This document shows, piece by piece, positions 41,665 through 54,339 of a stretch of 64,000 bases of DNA. Every line of letters starts with the position of its first letter. The first letter of the stretch is position 1. Origin of the DNA: Neoceratodus forsteri (Eukaryota; Chordata; Ceratodontiformes; Ceratodontidae). The notes beneath the pieces are model-generated. The model was not told the origin of the DNA and searched no databases. It was given only the letters and a program-made list of their open reading frames with translations. The position numbers and the translations under genes were made by a program. The stretch spans positions 589,875,001 through 589,939,000 of the forward strand of contig CM028132.1 in assembly GCA_016271365.2 (NCBI GenBank), in the 5' to 3' direction.

Positions 41665-44125
41665 GCACTTAATTTTATATCACAATCAGCTGTGGATCAG
41701 CCAGGTAAGCTTCATTATGTGCTTTGTGGGGGCAAAACTGCAGCAGTAAGAACTTGCTCTTTTAATGTTCCACATAAGATCTATCTAGGTATTTTCAAGC
41801 TTGAACACATCTCACCACCCTTCACACTACCCCCTCCCCCCTTCTGATCAGGTCACCCTCCTGTTGTCCTCTTGATCAATGCACTTCAGGGTTTTCGAGT
41901 CAACCCCTTGTCTTGCAGCTATATGCTATCCTCCAAACAGAGGGACCTCAGGATCCTTTATGAGCTTTTAAAGACTGGAATGTGATGCTCAGCAACCCTA
42001 TTACGGATGTCCAGTGGCAACATAGTTATCAGGCTCTGGAATATAACTGGAAATGCTTTATATGGCACTTCATCAACCCCAGTGCAGCAGGTGCACAGGG
42101 CACAGCTGCTACACTGGAGTGCTGAGAGCACTGTTGAGGACTCGAGCCAGGCACCATCATGTTATGTGGGCTTGTCCCATCTTACGACCTTTTACAGTAT
42201 ACAGGACTTGGAAGGGGCCTTGCAGGTAGTTTTTTCACCAACCTTACACCCAGACGAACTTCTGGTCCTAGTCACATTTACAACCCGAATGGAGAAAGAA
42301 CCACCAAGAGATACTTACCTGCCATTCTTCTAGTGGCAGCTAGAAAGTCATCATGAAATAAAATGGCTGACACTTCAGTGAGTGAAGGTGGCAGCCATGT
42401 TTGCGATGGCAATGTGGGATACGTGACGTGGGGCATGCCCAATTCCAAAGCCCACAGCATGAACTTGGTCATTTCTGAGGAATTAACATATGGATTGCGA
42501 AACTTATTTAGCCAACCAGGAAGCAAAACATTTCCAACCCACTTTATAAGGGTAAAGCTGATGCACTTGAACATAGCAGCATTCAAAACAAGAAGGTACC
42601 TTTTTATCTAAAATCATAATCTTCCAGGTAAGTTTAAGGCAGTCTTTCCAGTTACCAAAAAAAAAATAAAAAAAAAAAATGTCATTATTATCACTATAAA
42701 TGTAGCCACTCTGTCAAAGCCCAATTCAAGGGCAAGAAGAAAGCTCTTCTGTAAGACAAAACCCCCCAAAAAAACAACATGTTTACATATGGGGAGAGCC
42801 AAGAATTATTTGGTAGCCATTCCATACACTACCACCTTATAGAAATCAAATCACCAGTAATTCCAGTCTATCCCAGTTAGTAGGGAGGGGAGCCCATACC
42901 AACTGCCTGCTTATATAAGCAGACTCACAGGGTGTATGAAGAATCGGAAGTACTGTAAAATACATTTAATTTACAACGGAGACTTTTTAAAACCTGAAGT
43001 TATAATGCTCAGCTTGTAACATCAGTCATTTCCAAAATAGCCTGTGATGTCACATAAGCAGGGGATCAGAATTTCAGTTCCCAGACTGAGTAAGCCTCGG
43101 CTATAGTTTAACTGTAAGGAGAACCATGCTTGATCAGTCCACCCATCTTTGAGCACAGTCGAAACCCAAGCGATCAAAAAAATAATAAAAAAAAAAAATA
43201 AAAAAAATCACACTGTGTAGAGGTCCCAAAAGTGTGTGGTTAAAAATGGAACTAAAATTAAACTCAGAACCACGAACGCTGTTTTAGCCGTGCGGTTTTC
43301 GACTGCGCGACTTTCTTCGCAATCTTGACGGGATACCTGCTCGATCCAGGTCAGTGCCCTTGGAGGCAGAGAATAGGATGACTTGAAATGCCAGTTTTCT
43401 TTTCTTTGAAATGATCTGTAAAGGAGTTCTGCTAAGGTTACTGTGGGTTTCCATGGATTCCTAAAGCCACTCTAGTGACTCAGGTGACAATTTCGCTCAG
43501 CTTTGTGTAACACAAAGGCAGCAGTGCACAGAGGAGCATATGATCTGTAAGACAGACTCAAGGAAATGGTGCACCGAGTTCATTCACTGCCTCCTCAGGA
43601 GTGGCAACCATGCTATTTCATAATTCAGATGGCAAAAACTTTAGTAAAAAAAAAAAGATCTAAAGTTTTCCCCAGTGATCAGTGTATGGTAAAAAGCATG
43701 ACATGGGTGGCCATACCTTGGGTAGGTGGGCAGAAACACAGAAAAAGTGTAAACACGCTGAATCAGCTGCTTCAGATGACAACTTTCATGTGCCCAGCCA
43801 CTCACACCACCGGGACCTGCTCAGTGGTGCACAGGCTCTCAGGACTCATGGAACTTTCCCCACCTCACCAGTGGTGATTGAAAGTTTAGGGGCCACCAGA
43901 GGTGCAACAGACCTAGAGACCAGGGCAACGGTGGGAGTTTGGAAGCATGAGACACCTTGACAGCATGTCTGTCAGGCAGCAGCACAGGATGATGCATAGA
44001 CCACAGAGAGAAGCAGGGAGGGGTTTAAAATAAGCCACACCCAATACTTTTACAGCCTATTTTGGCAGCCTGACAGGCTCACTGCCCTCTGACTGAAACA
44101 CTGTTTCCCTGACTTTCCCCTTACT
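41665..44125. other. No recognised gene; mostly unique-looking sequence
   Basis: Several short frames (42007-42333, 43566-43877) have no domain I recognise. A-rich tracts lie at 42656-42680 and 43181-43208. Old unrecognised repeats are likely. Confidence 0.45.
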
Positions 44126-44129
44126 TTAC

Positions 44130-44525
44130 ATAGAAACATAGACTTTGACAGCAGATAAGGACCACTCGGCCCACAAAGACTGACCATTTTTCCCCGGCCT
44201 ATCCTGTCACTGCAGACCCTACTTGATCTCTGTCTCTCTCCACCCCCGCTTGCCTCCCACCAAGATTCCAGTGTCTATTCCATGCATGCTTGAAGCCCAT
44301 TACTGTTTTTACCACCACCTCTGCTGTAAGACTGTTACAGACTGTTACAGGCATCCACCACGCTTTCAGTGAAGTACTTCTTCCTCACAGCTTTCTTGAA
44401 TTTTTCCCCTTCCAGCTTCATTTCATGTCCCCTTGTTCTCATGAATATCTTACTCTAAAAGATGCTCCCTTCCTGTGCCTTAAAGATTTTAAAGCTACCC
44501 TCTGAATCTCTAGCAACCCCTCATT
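44130..44525 (-). mobile_element. CR1 LINE 3' end
   Basis: The plus strand ACATAGAAACATAGACTTTG (44129-44148) followed by ACAGCAGATAAGGACCACTC is the complement of the CR1 3' terminus 'GGTCCTTATCTGC..TCA..TCTATGTTTC'. Further right is the complement of the last RT block (TGAAGTACTTCTTCCTCACA). Confidence 0.85.
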
Positions 44526-44529
44526 GGCT

Positions 44530-45318
44530 GAGCGGAGCGGTCACTCCGGAAGGTAAGGAACCAGAAGCTCTTTCAGGTAGTCAGGGCCCAAACCGTGTAG
44601 GGCTTTATATGTCAGTAAACTGACTTTAAAGGTGATCCACCACTGAACCGGCAGCCAGTGCAGAAACCGCAGCGCCGGTGTAATGTGGGAAGAATGAGGA
44701 ATCCCCATTAACAACCGGACTGCTAAGTTCTGCACCAGCTGCAAGCGGCGGATATCAACCCCTGGAAGCCCAAAGTAGAGGGAGGTGCAATAATACAAAC
44801 GTGAGGTCACAAAGGCGTGAATCAGATTAGGCAAGTCGCCAGACGAAACAAGGTGCTTGATCCTAGTGATGTTCCTCAGGTGGTAAAAGGATAACTTAAC
44901 AACAGATGACACCTGAGCACGTAATGTCAGCTGGTCGTCAAGAATCACCCCTAGGTTGCGCACCAGTTCAGAGATAGGGAGCTTGACATCCCCCAAGAAT
45001 AGACCTGTGGGATGATTTGCTCCCCACCCTCCAACTGGCGACCAGGATTCACAACCATCACCTCAGTCTTCCTAGAATTCAACTTCAGCCAGCTGGATCT
45101 CATCCAACCTTGGATCTCGCCAAGGCAGTTACGCACTGAGAGTGCTCCATTCTGGTCTGCTGCAAAAGACAGATAGAGCTGGGTATCATTAGCATAACAA
45201 TGACACTCCAGCCCATATCATCTTACAATGTCTCCGAGGGAAAACGTATACACCGCAAACAGCATGGGAGACAGCACAGAGCCCTGAGGCACCTCACACG
45301 ACAGAAATGATTACTCCA
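44530..45318 (-). pseudogene. L2-clade LINE, RT from YADD box to C-terminus
   Basis: The minus strand reads CYANDTQLYLSFAADQNG (about 45200-45147; YADD changed to YAND), RNCLGEIQGWMRSSWLKLNS (45133-45074) and RKTEVMVVNPGRQL. Then come VRNLGVILDDQLTLRAQVSS (44960-44901), RIKHLVSSGDLPNLIHAFVT, and LHWLPVQWWITFKVSLLTYK with ALHGLGPDYLKELL to 44560. One frame is open over 150 codons (44996-44541). Same family as 1-1347. Confidence 0.92.
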
Positions 45319-45359
45319 AGGTCCCTGCAGGATTATGCACTTTTCACATTGTAACTCAG

Positions 45360-45935
45360 CTTCTCTACCACTCGCGACCTCGGTGACCTGAGGTTAGGAA
45401 CGAGCTCAGGTCGACGGGGGCCAGCCTAGTGAATGAGGATCGAGTGCCCCAGCATAAGTCCCCCCCCTCCCCCCGAGGTGGGTAGGTTACCGTCCTCACT
45501 GCAATACTACCACCTGGGTGACCACACATGGCAATGCAGTTGAGGATTCTGTGGGAGAGTGAGATGCAGGCAGAAGTCTGGAGCAACCGCACGCAAAAGC
45601 ATGCATATGCTCCTTGGATCCACCCATTCATGCCTGAGTCTCTGGAGACCTGGAGAAAGATGAAAAAAACCCGCTGACAAAGCCGACTGCCCCAGTGGAC
45701 CGAACAGACCATGCCAAGAACCTATAGCAAGTGCCCGATGAAGACTACACGCAGGTAGGAGGGAACCCTGCCCCTTTGCCACCTGGAGGGGCCTGATACT
45801 GGGAAAACATGGAAACTTGCAAGCTACAGGGGACCAGGTACAGGCAGCGCCAGGCACCTTGGGGACCCTGAAAAAAGCAGACAGCAGCATCAAGGGGGCA
45901 TAAACAAAGAACATTAACAAAAAGAAAAGAAAAAT
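45360..45935 (+). mobile_element. SINE family B, strongly diverged copy
   Basis: GACCTGAGGTTAGGAACGAGC (45387-45407) matches the B-box region of the family, and GGAGGGGCCTGATACTGGGA resembles the body. It ends in an A-rich tail, AACAAAAAGAAAAGAAAAA. The head is poor, so the call is tentative. Confidence 0.5.
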
Positions 45936-45974
45936 TGGCTACCATGTCTTGACCACTCCTCGAGCTCTCTCGTC

Positions 45975-47200
45975 TCTGCACATTCTTTCCAACCCCTCTG
46001 GAGTGTCCACCCTGTTGCAGATTTTGGTATTATCCACAAAAAGGCAGACCTTCCCTTTCAGATCATCTTCAATGTCACTTATAAAAAGACATTAAAGCAG
46101 ACTGGTCACAATGCCAAGCCCTGTGGCACCCCAGTGGTCAACCTCCTTCCCCGAAGTGAACTCCATTTATCACCACCCTCTGTTGCCCATCCCCTAGCTA
46201 ATATGTTACTCAGTTTACCACCTTAGGTCCCACCCCTAAGCAGCCGTGTTTCCTTATGAGCCTCCTATGTGGAACAGTGTTGAAAGCCTTACTGAAATCC
46301 ATTTCCCTGGTCAGCCAAAGAATATCAGATTTGTCTGACAAGACCCCGTCAAGAATGTGTGTCCCCTCTGGTCTTGTAACCCACTGGATTCAAAATACTC
46401 CACAATCCTTTCCTTTATAAGTGACTCCATTGGCTTCCTCACCACCAAAACAGGGTGGGCTGGCCTACAACTGCCAGCCTCCTCCTTGCTACCGCTTTTG
46501 TGGAGCTACTACATTTGCCCTCCTCCTGTCCTCTGGAACCACTCCTGTGTCCAGCGAGTTGTTAAACAGGGCGACCAGAGGTGCCACTAGTACCTCTCAG
46601 GGCAGACAGCAGTGCAGTCAGCACCTCTCTGAGCTCCCTCAGTACCCCTGGGTGTACCCCATCTAGTCCCATAAATTTGCCTTTCAGATTTGCGGGTCTC
46701 TTCAGGACTCCCTCCTCTGTAGAAAAAAAAACTTGTGTTTAGATTCCCCTTTCGAGCACCCTGTTGATTTTATGTGGTTAATCCCCTTTCCCAGTCCTCT
46801 GAGCAGATTGAACTTGCGTATTTTTCAGGATATCTGCCATTTTCTGATCCACATCTGCACGCTCCCCACCTGCTCTTTTTAACCTCAGAATCCCTCCAAT
46901 AGTCTTCCTCGTTTCACTTAGGCACCTATAAAGTGCCTTGTACCCCTTCGTTACCCCCTTGGGCTATTCTTTCCTCAGTTTACACCTCTGTACTCTGTTT
47001 TCCCTGCCTCCCTTTGCTTCTCCTGATACAGCTTCCTGTCCCATCCCTCTGCATCTCTTTACATCTCCTGAAATCTACCCTTTTAGCCATTTCCTTAGAG
47101 AACCATAGCAGCCTTTTTCCTCTTTTTGTTTTGTTAAGTTCACTGAACCTTTTTCCATCTTGTACAACACCACCACACACAGAAAATACAAAAACAAAAT
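45975..47200 (-). pseudogene. CR1 LINE, linker and RT to the FADD box
   Basis: On the minus strand the linker reads RLLWFSKEMAKRVDFRRCKE with MQRD (47115-47040). An 'MGLDGVHPGVLRELREVLT' block (GPDG altered) lies near 46670-46615. AFNTVPH-type sequence lies at 46293-46262, and KVCLFVDNTKICNRVDTPEG (46051-45992) carries the catalytic box altered to FVDN. It is broken by numerous stops. Confidence 0.88.
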
Positions 47201-47466
47201 CATGGTAAAACTACAGTATTACTGTTTAAAGAGGGGCGGAGAAGGGGGGTGAAGGTTCATAATGATCTCTGAATTAATCACAACCTTCAGTAAAAATCTA
47301 GATGCTGGGCCTGTTGTTCAGCCAGAGTTCAATGCCCACATCATTAAAGGGAAACACCCATGTCAATAAGTCCCTCTCTCCCGATTAGCATTTTCACCCA
47401 CTGTATAGAAAATTATGGTAACTGCTTCTGAAGAAATTCTTTTATCTGGGTGATCCTGCAGTCACT

Positions 47467-47565
47467 CCCACAGGCATTTTAAATGGTGTGCCTCTAGCGG
47501 CACATCCCGCAACTGCCCACGGCTGACATCAGAGCTAGGAGCAGCTACAGGAGTGTGTATATAGA

Positions 47566-47648
<83 letters not shown>

Positions 47649-47916
47649 ATTAACCTATAGGCAGCTATAATAGACAGCTCGGTTTGCCACTATACTTGGC
47701 CTCGATTGCTATACAAGACCAAGTATAGACTGGCAGTCGATCAGCTAGTCCATACTTGGTCTCAGTATAGCACCAAGACCCTAAGTGGCAAACTGAGGTG
47801 GAGCTGTAGTCAAACACTATATATGCTTCCAGAGCTGCCTCCTCTGACGCCAGCCACAGGCAACTGTGGGTCGTAAGCACTGAGGCGCCATCTGGCCCAT
47901 TTAAAATGCCGTGTGG
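47467..47916. mobile_element. Large palindromic MITE with an internal (TA)n array
   Basis: Outer ends CCCACAGGCATTTTAAATGG (47467-47486) and the near-complement CCATTTAAAATGCCGTGTGG (47897-47916). The arms continue inward (GGCTGACATCAGAGCTAGGA against CCTCTGACGCCAGCC). A second, inner pair of arms (CAGCTCGGTTTGCCACTATA, about 47678, against AAGTGGCAAACTGAGGTGGAGCTG) folds the centre. A (TA)n run at 47571-47642 sits between. Confidence 0.85.
47571..47642. repeat. (TA)36 microsatellite
   Basis: Uninterrupted TA dinucleotides, about 72 bases. Confidence 0.97.
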
Positions 47917-47924
47917 AGGACAGC

Positions 47925-48360
47925 AGTATCAACAAGATAAAAGAAAATTTCTTCAGGAGCAGGTACCAAACTTTTGTATACAGTGGGTGAAAATGCTAAT
48001 GGGGTGCCCCACAGAGGTGTGGGGCTTGCTGACATGGACTCTCCCTTTAAGGCTCCACCCTTCCCTCCCAGGGACTACAGCAGGATATAGTGGGGAGGTG
48101 CAAGGGGTATATCCTACAATTTGTTATCAAGTACAACAAATGCATTTAATCAACCTGATATGCAAGTTATAGTTTAAAAAAAAAAAAGGAGCAGAGGCTA
48201 GACAGAGAAATTCCCTCTCGTTATTGCTCAGCTCTTTTGTGCAGAGGTTTGTTGCTTTTACCATGCCTTTTCTAAGCTTAGTCCACTGCTGTTACTCCAT
48301 CCCATTCAGGTCACCCCCCCCCCAGGCTGTCTCTTGAGGAATTCGTCCATTAAAAAAACA
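47925..48360. other. No recognised feature
   Basis: Short frame 47906-48172 without motifs; A tract at 48176-48187. Confidence 0.45.
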
Positions 48361-48364
48361 AAAA

Positions 48365-48655
48365 AAAAAACATCTGCCCTCCTAAAGTCCAGGGCCCTCA
48401 TCCTTGTGTGATTCACTTCCACTGCCGTCTATGCTGAACCACACCGTACAGTTATCACTGGTCCCCAGGTGGCCCCCGCCTTGACGTCTGCAATACTGTC
48501 TCAGTTAGTGAGCACCAGATCAGTATTACCCCATCATTAATAGGCTCCCTGACTAGTTGCCTAAGAAATGCCCCTTGCATAGTGTCCAGGATGTCCCTGC
48601 TTCTAGCTGAAGCTGCATCTGGAAGGCTCCAATGGACATCCAGCAGAATGAAGTA

Positions 48656-48658
<3 letters not shown>
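48365..48658 (-). pseudogene. CR1 LINE, end of endonuclease and start of linker
   Basis: The minus strand reads LDTMQGAFLRQLVREPINDG (48593-48534) and VILIWCSLTETVLQ, the 'FL.QLV..PT....LDLVLT' block. ALDFRRADV-like sequence follows near 48390. Colinear with 34690-34870 of CR1-III. Confidence 0.8.
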
Positions 48659-48703
<45 letters not shown>

Positions 48704-48790
48704 AGATATAGATATAGATATAGATATATATATATATAGATATATACATATATATACATATATCACACACACACACACACACACAAGTAT
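48659..48790. repeat. Compound microsatellite (TA)n (GATATA)n (CA)n
   Basis: TA repeats at 48659-48684, six-base GATATA units at 48685-48730, mixed TATACA, then about ten CA units at 48765-48784. Confidence 0.95.
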
Positions 48791-48829
48791 GTGTGTATAT
48801 GTGTGGGTATATATATATTATACACAGAA

Positions 48830-48990
48830 AGCCAAACCTGGTATGCTGTATTCTAAATGAGACCTCACTAGTGCCCTGTACTGCTGCATTTCCCTTGCCC
48901 TACCTGCTACACTCTGATGCAGCCCAGCATACAGTTAGCTTTCCTTACTACAGCTGCGCACTGCTGGAAATATGTTGGCATTCCATCTGT
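48830..48990 (-). pseudogene. CR1 LINE, short distal RT piece
   Basis: The minus strand reads AVVRKANCMLGCIRV (about 48958-48914), the CR1 '[10 protein letters not shown]' block. Its order relative to 48365-48658 is wrong for one copy, so it is a separate fragment. Confidence 0.7.
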
Positions 48991-48994
48991 TAAT

Positions 48995-51150
48995 ACCCCA
49001 ACCCAGTTCAGTGATACCGAAACCAGACTTAAACACAACAATGTGCCATCATGCCGCCCCATATCGGTGCTAAACACAGACAATAATACTTCATGCCATT
49101 CTCCCCAGAAGGCTAGCTATATTCCTCACCTCTGTGATCAGTAGACACCAAACCGGCTCTGTCCAGTCTCGCACAACTAATGATAGCCGGCTTGCTATCC
49201 ACTGCAGCATCATGTGCAACAATCTCCCTCCTCATCACTACTGCCCAGTCTAGATGCCGAAAGGGTGTTTGACCGGATTTCCTGGCAATTCATGTACTCG
49301 ACATAAGGATGGCTAGGATTCCTAGTTCCCTTCATACAGTGCTTCCTCATCTTCACAGCTCCCTATGAGCCTTCGTAAAGGTGAAAGGGCACCACTTTCA
49401 AGATTTCCTGTTATTAAGAGGTATCAGAACAGGGTGCCTATTATTCCCCCTGCCATTTGGGGCAAATGTTGAACCTCTGGTACAGGCCATTAGACACTGA
49501 CCAATTTCAGGGCATACACATTGCAGGTGAGGAATACCATATCGCCCTATATGCAGACGATATGTCACCCTCTCTAACCCTGAAGGGGCCCTCCCAGCAG
49601 TGTCCAATTTCCTTATATCCTCTGGAGCAATCTCAAGGATCCCACTTAAATACCAACAAAACTGAGAAGACCCTAGGATTTTATTTTGTTCCCTCTCCAC
49701 TAATATGGGACAAATTCCAAGGACATAACCTATGTGAGCAATTACCAGTCTTTCACTCAACAAGGGATCCAGGACTTGGCCCGCTGGGGATCCCTCCTTG
49801 CAGTCTGTCACAAGGGGCTGAGGACATCCGAATGGCGACTGCCAAGAGCTCTGTACCTTTTTCAAAATGTCCCAGTACAGCACTACGCTGCGGACCTGGA
49901 TTAGAAACTGTCCCTTTTTGTGGGCAGGAAAGGTAGCACATAAAAAGATCACCAAACAAGCAGGTGGCCTCTCCCTACTCCACCTTCAGCTGTATTACCG
50001 GGCAGCACAAATATGCTTTATCCTGTTCAGGCACTTGGGTTGTTCACCCAGTGCCTGGCTTGATCTGGAAGAGAATGCTGTTCTCTAACTGGCAATTCAT
50101 TGCCATGATGTACCACACTGTGCCCCCGATGGAACACCTCTGTGGCACTGGCACCAGGTAAAATGTCCGGCATGCCACCAGGCAGGCCCTGCACCTACTG
50201 CCTTTCTTGATTCCTGTGCCCGATGGTCTTCCTAGAAAACCTTTCAGCCTGCCCTTGTGGACCCCGGATTCCGTACAGTGACACTGTATTCCATCCATTA
50301 CATTCACCAATTGCTGTCCAGCTCCTCCATCGTGCCATTCTCAGAGGTACAAACAACCTTTGGCCTCAAACAGTTTTATAGCTTCCTACAAGTTTGGTTC
50401 TGTATTCAGGCTCTCTCAGTTGGAGTATGCAGCACACCCAGCCTTTGTAACTTTCTTCAATTTCTTTAAGACAGGTCCTGTCACATATTATATCACACAT
50501 TATAGGGCCCTCATGGGACTCCGCAAGAGACAACACAATGAAAATGGCACACAAATGGGAAAAAGAGGTAGGCATCCTATTCCCAATGGACACATGGCTT
50601 TCAGCTTGCCAGGCTACCTCAACAGCTACCAGTTCTCACCAACGGCAAGAGTACAGAAACCACTAATAAGGTTCTTTTGAACCCCAATGATCACGGTTCC
50701 CTATCTCCCCTAACAAAGCGCTTCCCACTGGTGTAACTATGGAGAGTCATGGACCACACAGATGCATGTGATGTGGAACTTCCCCGTTTTGCTCCCATTT
50801 TTCAGACAGCTTGAAGCTTAACTGGAAGACTTCTACCACAAACCAATACCGCTGACTGGAGCTCTGTCTGTTCTTGCAATACTCAATGGGCCTGCTGGAT
50901 TATAACTGCAGATACCGGTTAGGGATCCTACTCACAGCCACAAAGAAGTCAATAACCAGACTCTGGCTTACCCCATAGCCCCTGGATCTGAACTCCTGGT
51001 GAAAAAACAATTAGCCAAATATACCACATGGAAGAAAACAACAACAACAAAAAAAAATAATAATAAAAGAAAACAAACTCCGTGAATCGCCGTACAGAAT
51101 GCTGCACCTCCTGGTGGATCAGCTGGCTCACGTATGCTGTGAGCAATTAC
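48995..51150 (+). pseudogene. L1/Tx1 LINE ORF2, RT to C-terminus
   Basis: The plus strand: IPKPDLKHNNVPSCRPISVL (49014-49075, the 'PKPGKDP..C.SYRPISLLN' block), then SLDAERVFDRISWQF (49230-49275). RGIRTGCLLFPLPFG (about 49420-49465) and EEYHIALYADDMSPSLTLKG (49529-49588, catalytic YADD) follow, with VAHKKITKQAGGLSLLHLQL near 49927-49986 (the 'GGL.LP.L..YY' block). A C-terminal region near 50770-51060 has MWNFPVLLPFFRQLEA and a Lys-rich end. It is 5'-truncated, with several frameshifts. Confidence 0.88.
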
Positions 51151-51454
51151 CCAAATTTTGTTCCTTAAAAGAGAACTACCACCACAGATGAAGCAGCGAC
51201 AGCTGCAAAGATCAGGGCTTCAGGACTCCGAACCCCCCTGCAGTCACAATCTTCACTGAAATGCATCTATGCCTGTATGCACATGGCATTTAGGCAAAGT
51301 CTGTGAAAACAGAGCAGGGCATGGGAGATACGGCAGGGTTCCCCATAGCCTGCTGATATAGGGAAGTGGTTGTGGATCAAGGCCGAAGGTGTATTATTAC
51401 TTAAGCCTCCTACATTCATAATACATGAACATATGTGGTGCCAATCCATAAGGG

Positions 51455-52905
51455 GGGGGGGGGGTCGAGGGAAGTACCAGGTAACTATAGACCCATCAGT
51501 TTGACCTTGGTGGTGGGAAAATTAATGGAGAGTATACTAAAGGAATGATTGGGGGTGTACTTGGAGGAGGTGGGAGGTCTGGATAGTCGGCAACATGGGT
51601 TTGTGCCAGGTAGATCATGTCAAACCAATCTTGTGGAGTTCTACAAATGGGTAACAACAGAACTGGACAGGGGAAAAGCCTGTGAATGTATTATTCTTGG
51701 ACTTCAGCAAGGCGTTTGACTCTGTCCCCCACAATGGTCTGGTGGAGGAACTGATGGGGTTAGGAGTAGGCCCTTTGATGGTCAGATGGATTGAAAACCG
51801 GCTAGCTGGACGCATCCAGAGAGTAGTGGTCTGTGGGGAGCTCTCGAACCCTTGAGAGGTTGGTAGTGGGGTACTGCAGGGCTCGGTCCTGGGTCCGATC
51901 CTGTTTAATGCATACATATCGGACATCAGGGAGGGTATAGGGTGTGAAATGAGTCTCTTTGTGGATGACTCCAAGATGGGAGCAGTAGTTGAGGGAGAAG
52001 AGGGGAGGTTGGCCCTGCAAGGGGACCTGGACACCCTGGAAAGCTGGGCTCACACATGGAAATTAAATTTCAATATCACCAAGTGCAAGGTGTTGCATCT
52101 TGGTCGGGAAACCCTAAACACAGGTACACTCCCAGGAGGGAGGCGCTGGAGGCCTCTAATAGGGACAAGACCTAGGGATCATGGTGGATGCATGTATGAA
52201 TAACTCTGATCAGTGCAGGAGAGCGCTAGCAAGGCAAACAGGATGTTGGGATGCATCGTAAGGGGGATCACCTCTAGGAGCAAGGAAGTGATTCTGCCGC
52301 TGTACAATGGACTGGTTAGACCACACCTTGAGTACTGTGTACAGTACTGGAGACCACACTTGAAGAGGGACATACAGCTCCTGGAGAGGGTACAGAGGAG
52401 GGCAACTAAGATGATATGAGGGCTGGGGATTTGACGTATGAGGACAGACTTGAGGAGCTCTGCCTGTTTTCACTGGAGGAGAGGAGAGACAGGGGAGACA
52501 TGATTGAGGTCTTCAAGTACCTCAAGTGAATAAATAGGGTAAACATGGAGGGGATCTTTAGACTAAAGCAGGGAGGTATCACCAGAGGGCATGGTTTGAA
52601 GGTGGAAGGGTGAGGGGGGAAAAGAGGAGGAGGTTTTTCACTGAGAGGGTGGTGGACCCTTGGAATGCACTGCCTGGCAAGCTGGTTCAGAGATCCACAG
52701 TGGAGGGCTTCAAGAGAGGGTGGGACAGACACAGAAAGTGGATGTATCAGATGATGGCCTGTTCCGGGGGGTGGGGATGGATGATAGGGGTTTCTGGAGC
52801 ACAAGGGATGGGAGGGCCTCAGCACCCAACTAAGGATCTAGGGTTCGAGCAGACTCGATAGACCGTAAGGCCTAATCTGCTGGCAAATAGTATGTTAGTA
52901 TACGT
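51455..52905 (+). pseudogene. CR1 LINE, RT and 3' end, 5'-truncated
   Basis: NYRPISLTLVVGKLMESILK (51484-51543), RQHGFVPGRSCQTNLVEFYK (about 51590-51649), a frameshifted AFDSVPH box near 51711-51731, and MSLFVDDSKMGAVVEGEE (51949-52002; FADD changed to FVDD). Then [20 protein letters not shown] (52240-52299), [20 protein letters not shown] and RRRFFTERVVDPWNALPGKL (52625-52684). The end CTAATCTGCTGGCAAATAGTATGTTAGTATA matches CR1-I. An 11-12 base G tract marks the 5' truncation (51452-51464). Confidence 0.92.
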
Positions 52906-53681
52906 GTTTTTAAGTAAGGTAAGGGTAGTAGGGCAGTAAAGGATGATGTTAAAAGGCAATTTTGGAGGATTTCATAAAAACAAATGAGGCTGATGGCTAC
53001 AAATATAGGGCGATAATAAAAAATAATGGGTGGTAGCTTACCGTGCTAAAATAATGAATGGGGAACACTGTATGGACATTATTAAATCGCCATACATAAA
53101 GGCACAGTATAGGAAGGGCAGTGGCATCTCATGATGCTGCGTTATTAGCAGAACAATCTCGGCCGGAGGTCAGTACCAGGGCGTTAGAAAATGCCACCTG
53201 CTACGAAAAACACCTTCAATTTTATATGAGTATTCAGGCATGATTACATTTCAATAACAACTGTGCCTGCAGGGGGATCTGGGTACTGAAGCCCCGATCT
53301 GTGCAGCAGTCACTGCTTTATCTGTGGCAGTAGTTCTTCTTAGGTACGAGGATCGTACCGCGTGACTTGGTTAGCCCCCACCCCAACTTGTCTCACACAG
53401 GGTCACTACAGCATCATCTGCAATAATTAATGTTCCGGGATCATCAACTGTTACACAACAAAGAAATGTAAGCCCCCCCCACATTGTGCATAAACACTGA
53501 GCTGAAAGTACTACATGTCCTAGTAAATTCAAACTGAAATAACCTGACACCACCTGTAAAACCATGGTCTACTGCTTCTATGACAGACTGTGTGGACCAT
53601 TGAAATAGTCAATAAAGCGGCATTTAAACAAATGCAAAAAAAAAAGTCCATTTACTTGCCAGTTACTATCATCACTGTCTT
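52906..53681. other. No recognised feature
   Basis: AT-rich, no motif or inverted repeat found. Confidence 0.45.
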
Positions 53682-54328
53682 TTAAACGACAACTACACCT
53701 TCATATTTTGTAAATTGTATTTGATTCCATGTCGGGCAAGTCTTTTCCTGCAGCTGTTAAGGATCTATGTGATTGCTTTCGTTTATTTTCACTGTTCATA
53801 CTAGTCCCTGTAACTATATTAGGGGTCTCCATTTTATGGTTGTTGAAATCTTTTAGTTCCTGAGAGCTGCACTAGCATACAAGAATGTGTCAGCACCCTT
53901 GAGATTCCACATTATGCTTATCTGCAGAGTTCAACAAAACAAGTTGCAATAAGGTGTGAAATATCACATTTACCTTTAGTTTGCTTTGCAAACTGGAGTT
54001 GTAGTGCAGGGGTTTTCCCCTTTAAAATGCATTCAGTGTGTGTGCTTCCAGAGTTTTTTCAGAATATTTGTACTTTTAGCATAGAGATACATGGTATAAA
54101 TGGATGCAGTGACATCATATTCTCACATACTCATATGCTAATGCAGCTCTCATGGACAACAAGATTTCAACAACCATAAAATGTAGACCTCAAGGATAGT
54201 TACAGGCGACTAGCATGAACAATGAAAAAAATCTAAAGCAAACTTGTGTATCCCCAACAGCTACAGAAATAAGTTGTCTGTTGATATGGAAACAACATTT
54301 ATAAGATGAGGGTGTAGTTTTCCTTTAA
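53682..54328. mobile_element. T2/Kolobok-like fold-back MITE, 647 bp, TTAA target
   Basis: It is bounded by TTAA at 53682-53685 and 54325-54328. The left end TTAAACGACAACTACACC and the right end (complement) TTAAAGGAAAACTACACC open arms of at least 200 bases that align along their length. For example, TTTTATGGTTGTTGAAATCT occurs in both arms, and so does GAGAGCTGCA.TAGCATA. The termini resemble abundant TTAA-type repeats of Xenopus. No coding capacity. Confidence 0.88.
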
Positions 54329-54339
54329 CTTACATTTCA

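Noticed and set aside
48582..48860. Protein of repeated YIYI / DIDI residues
   Set aside because: It is simply the translation of the TA and GATATA microsatellite.
48365..48990. CR1 fragments at 48365-48658 and 48830-48990 as one element
   Set aside because: On the minus strand the distal RT block would precede the endonuclease end, the wrong order for one copy.
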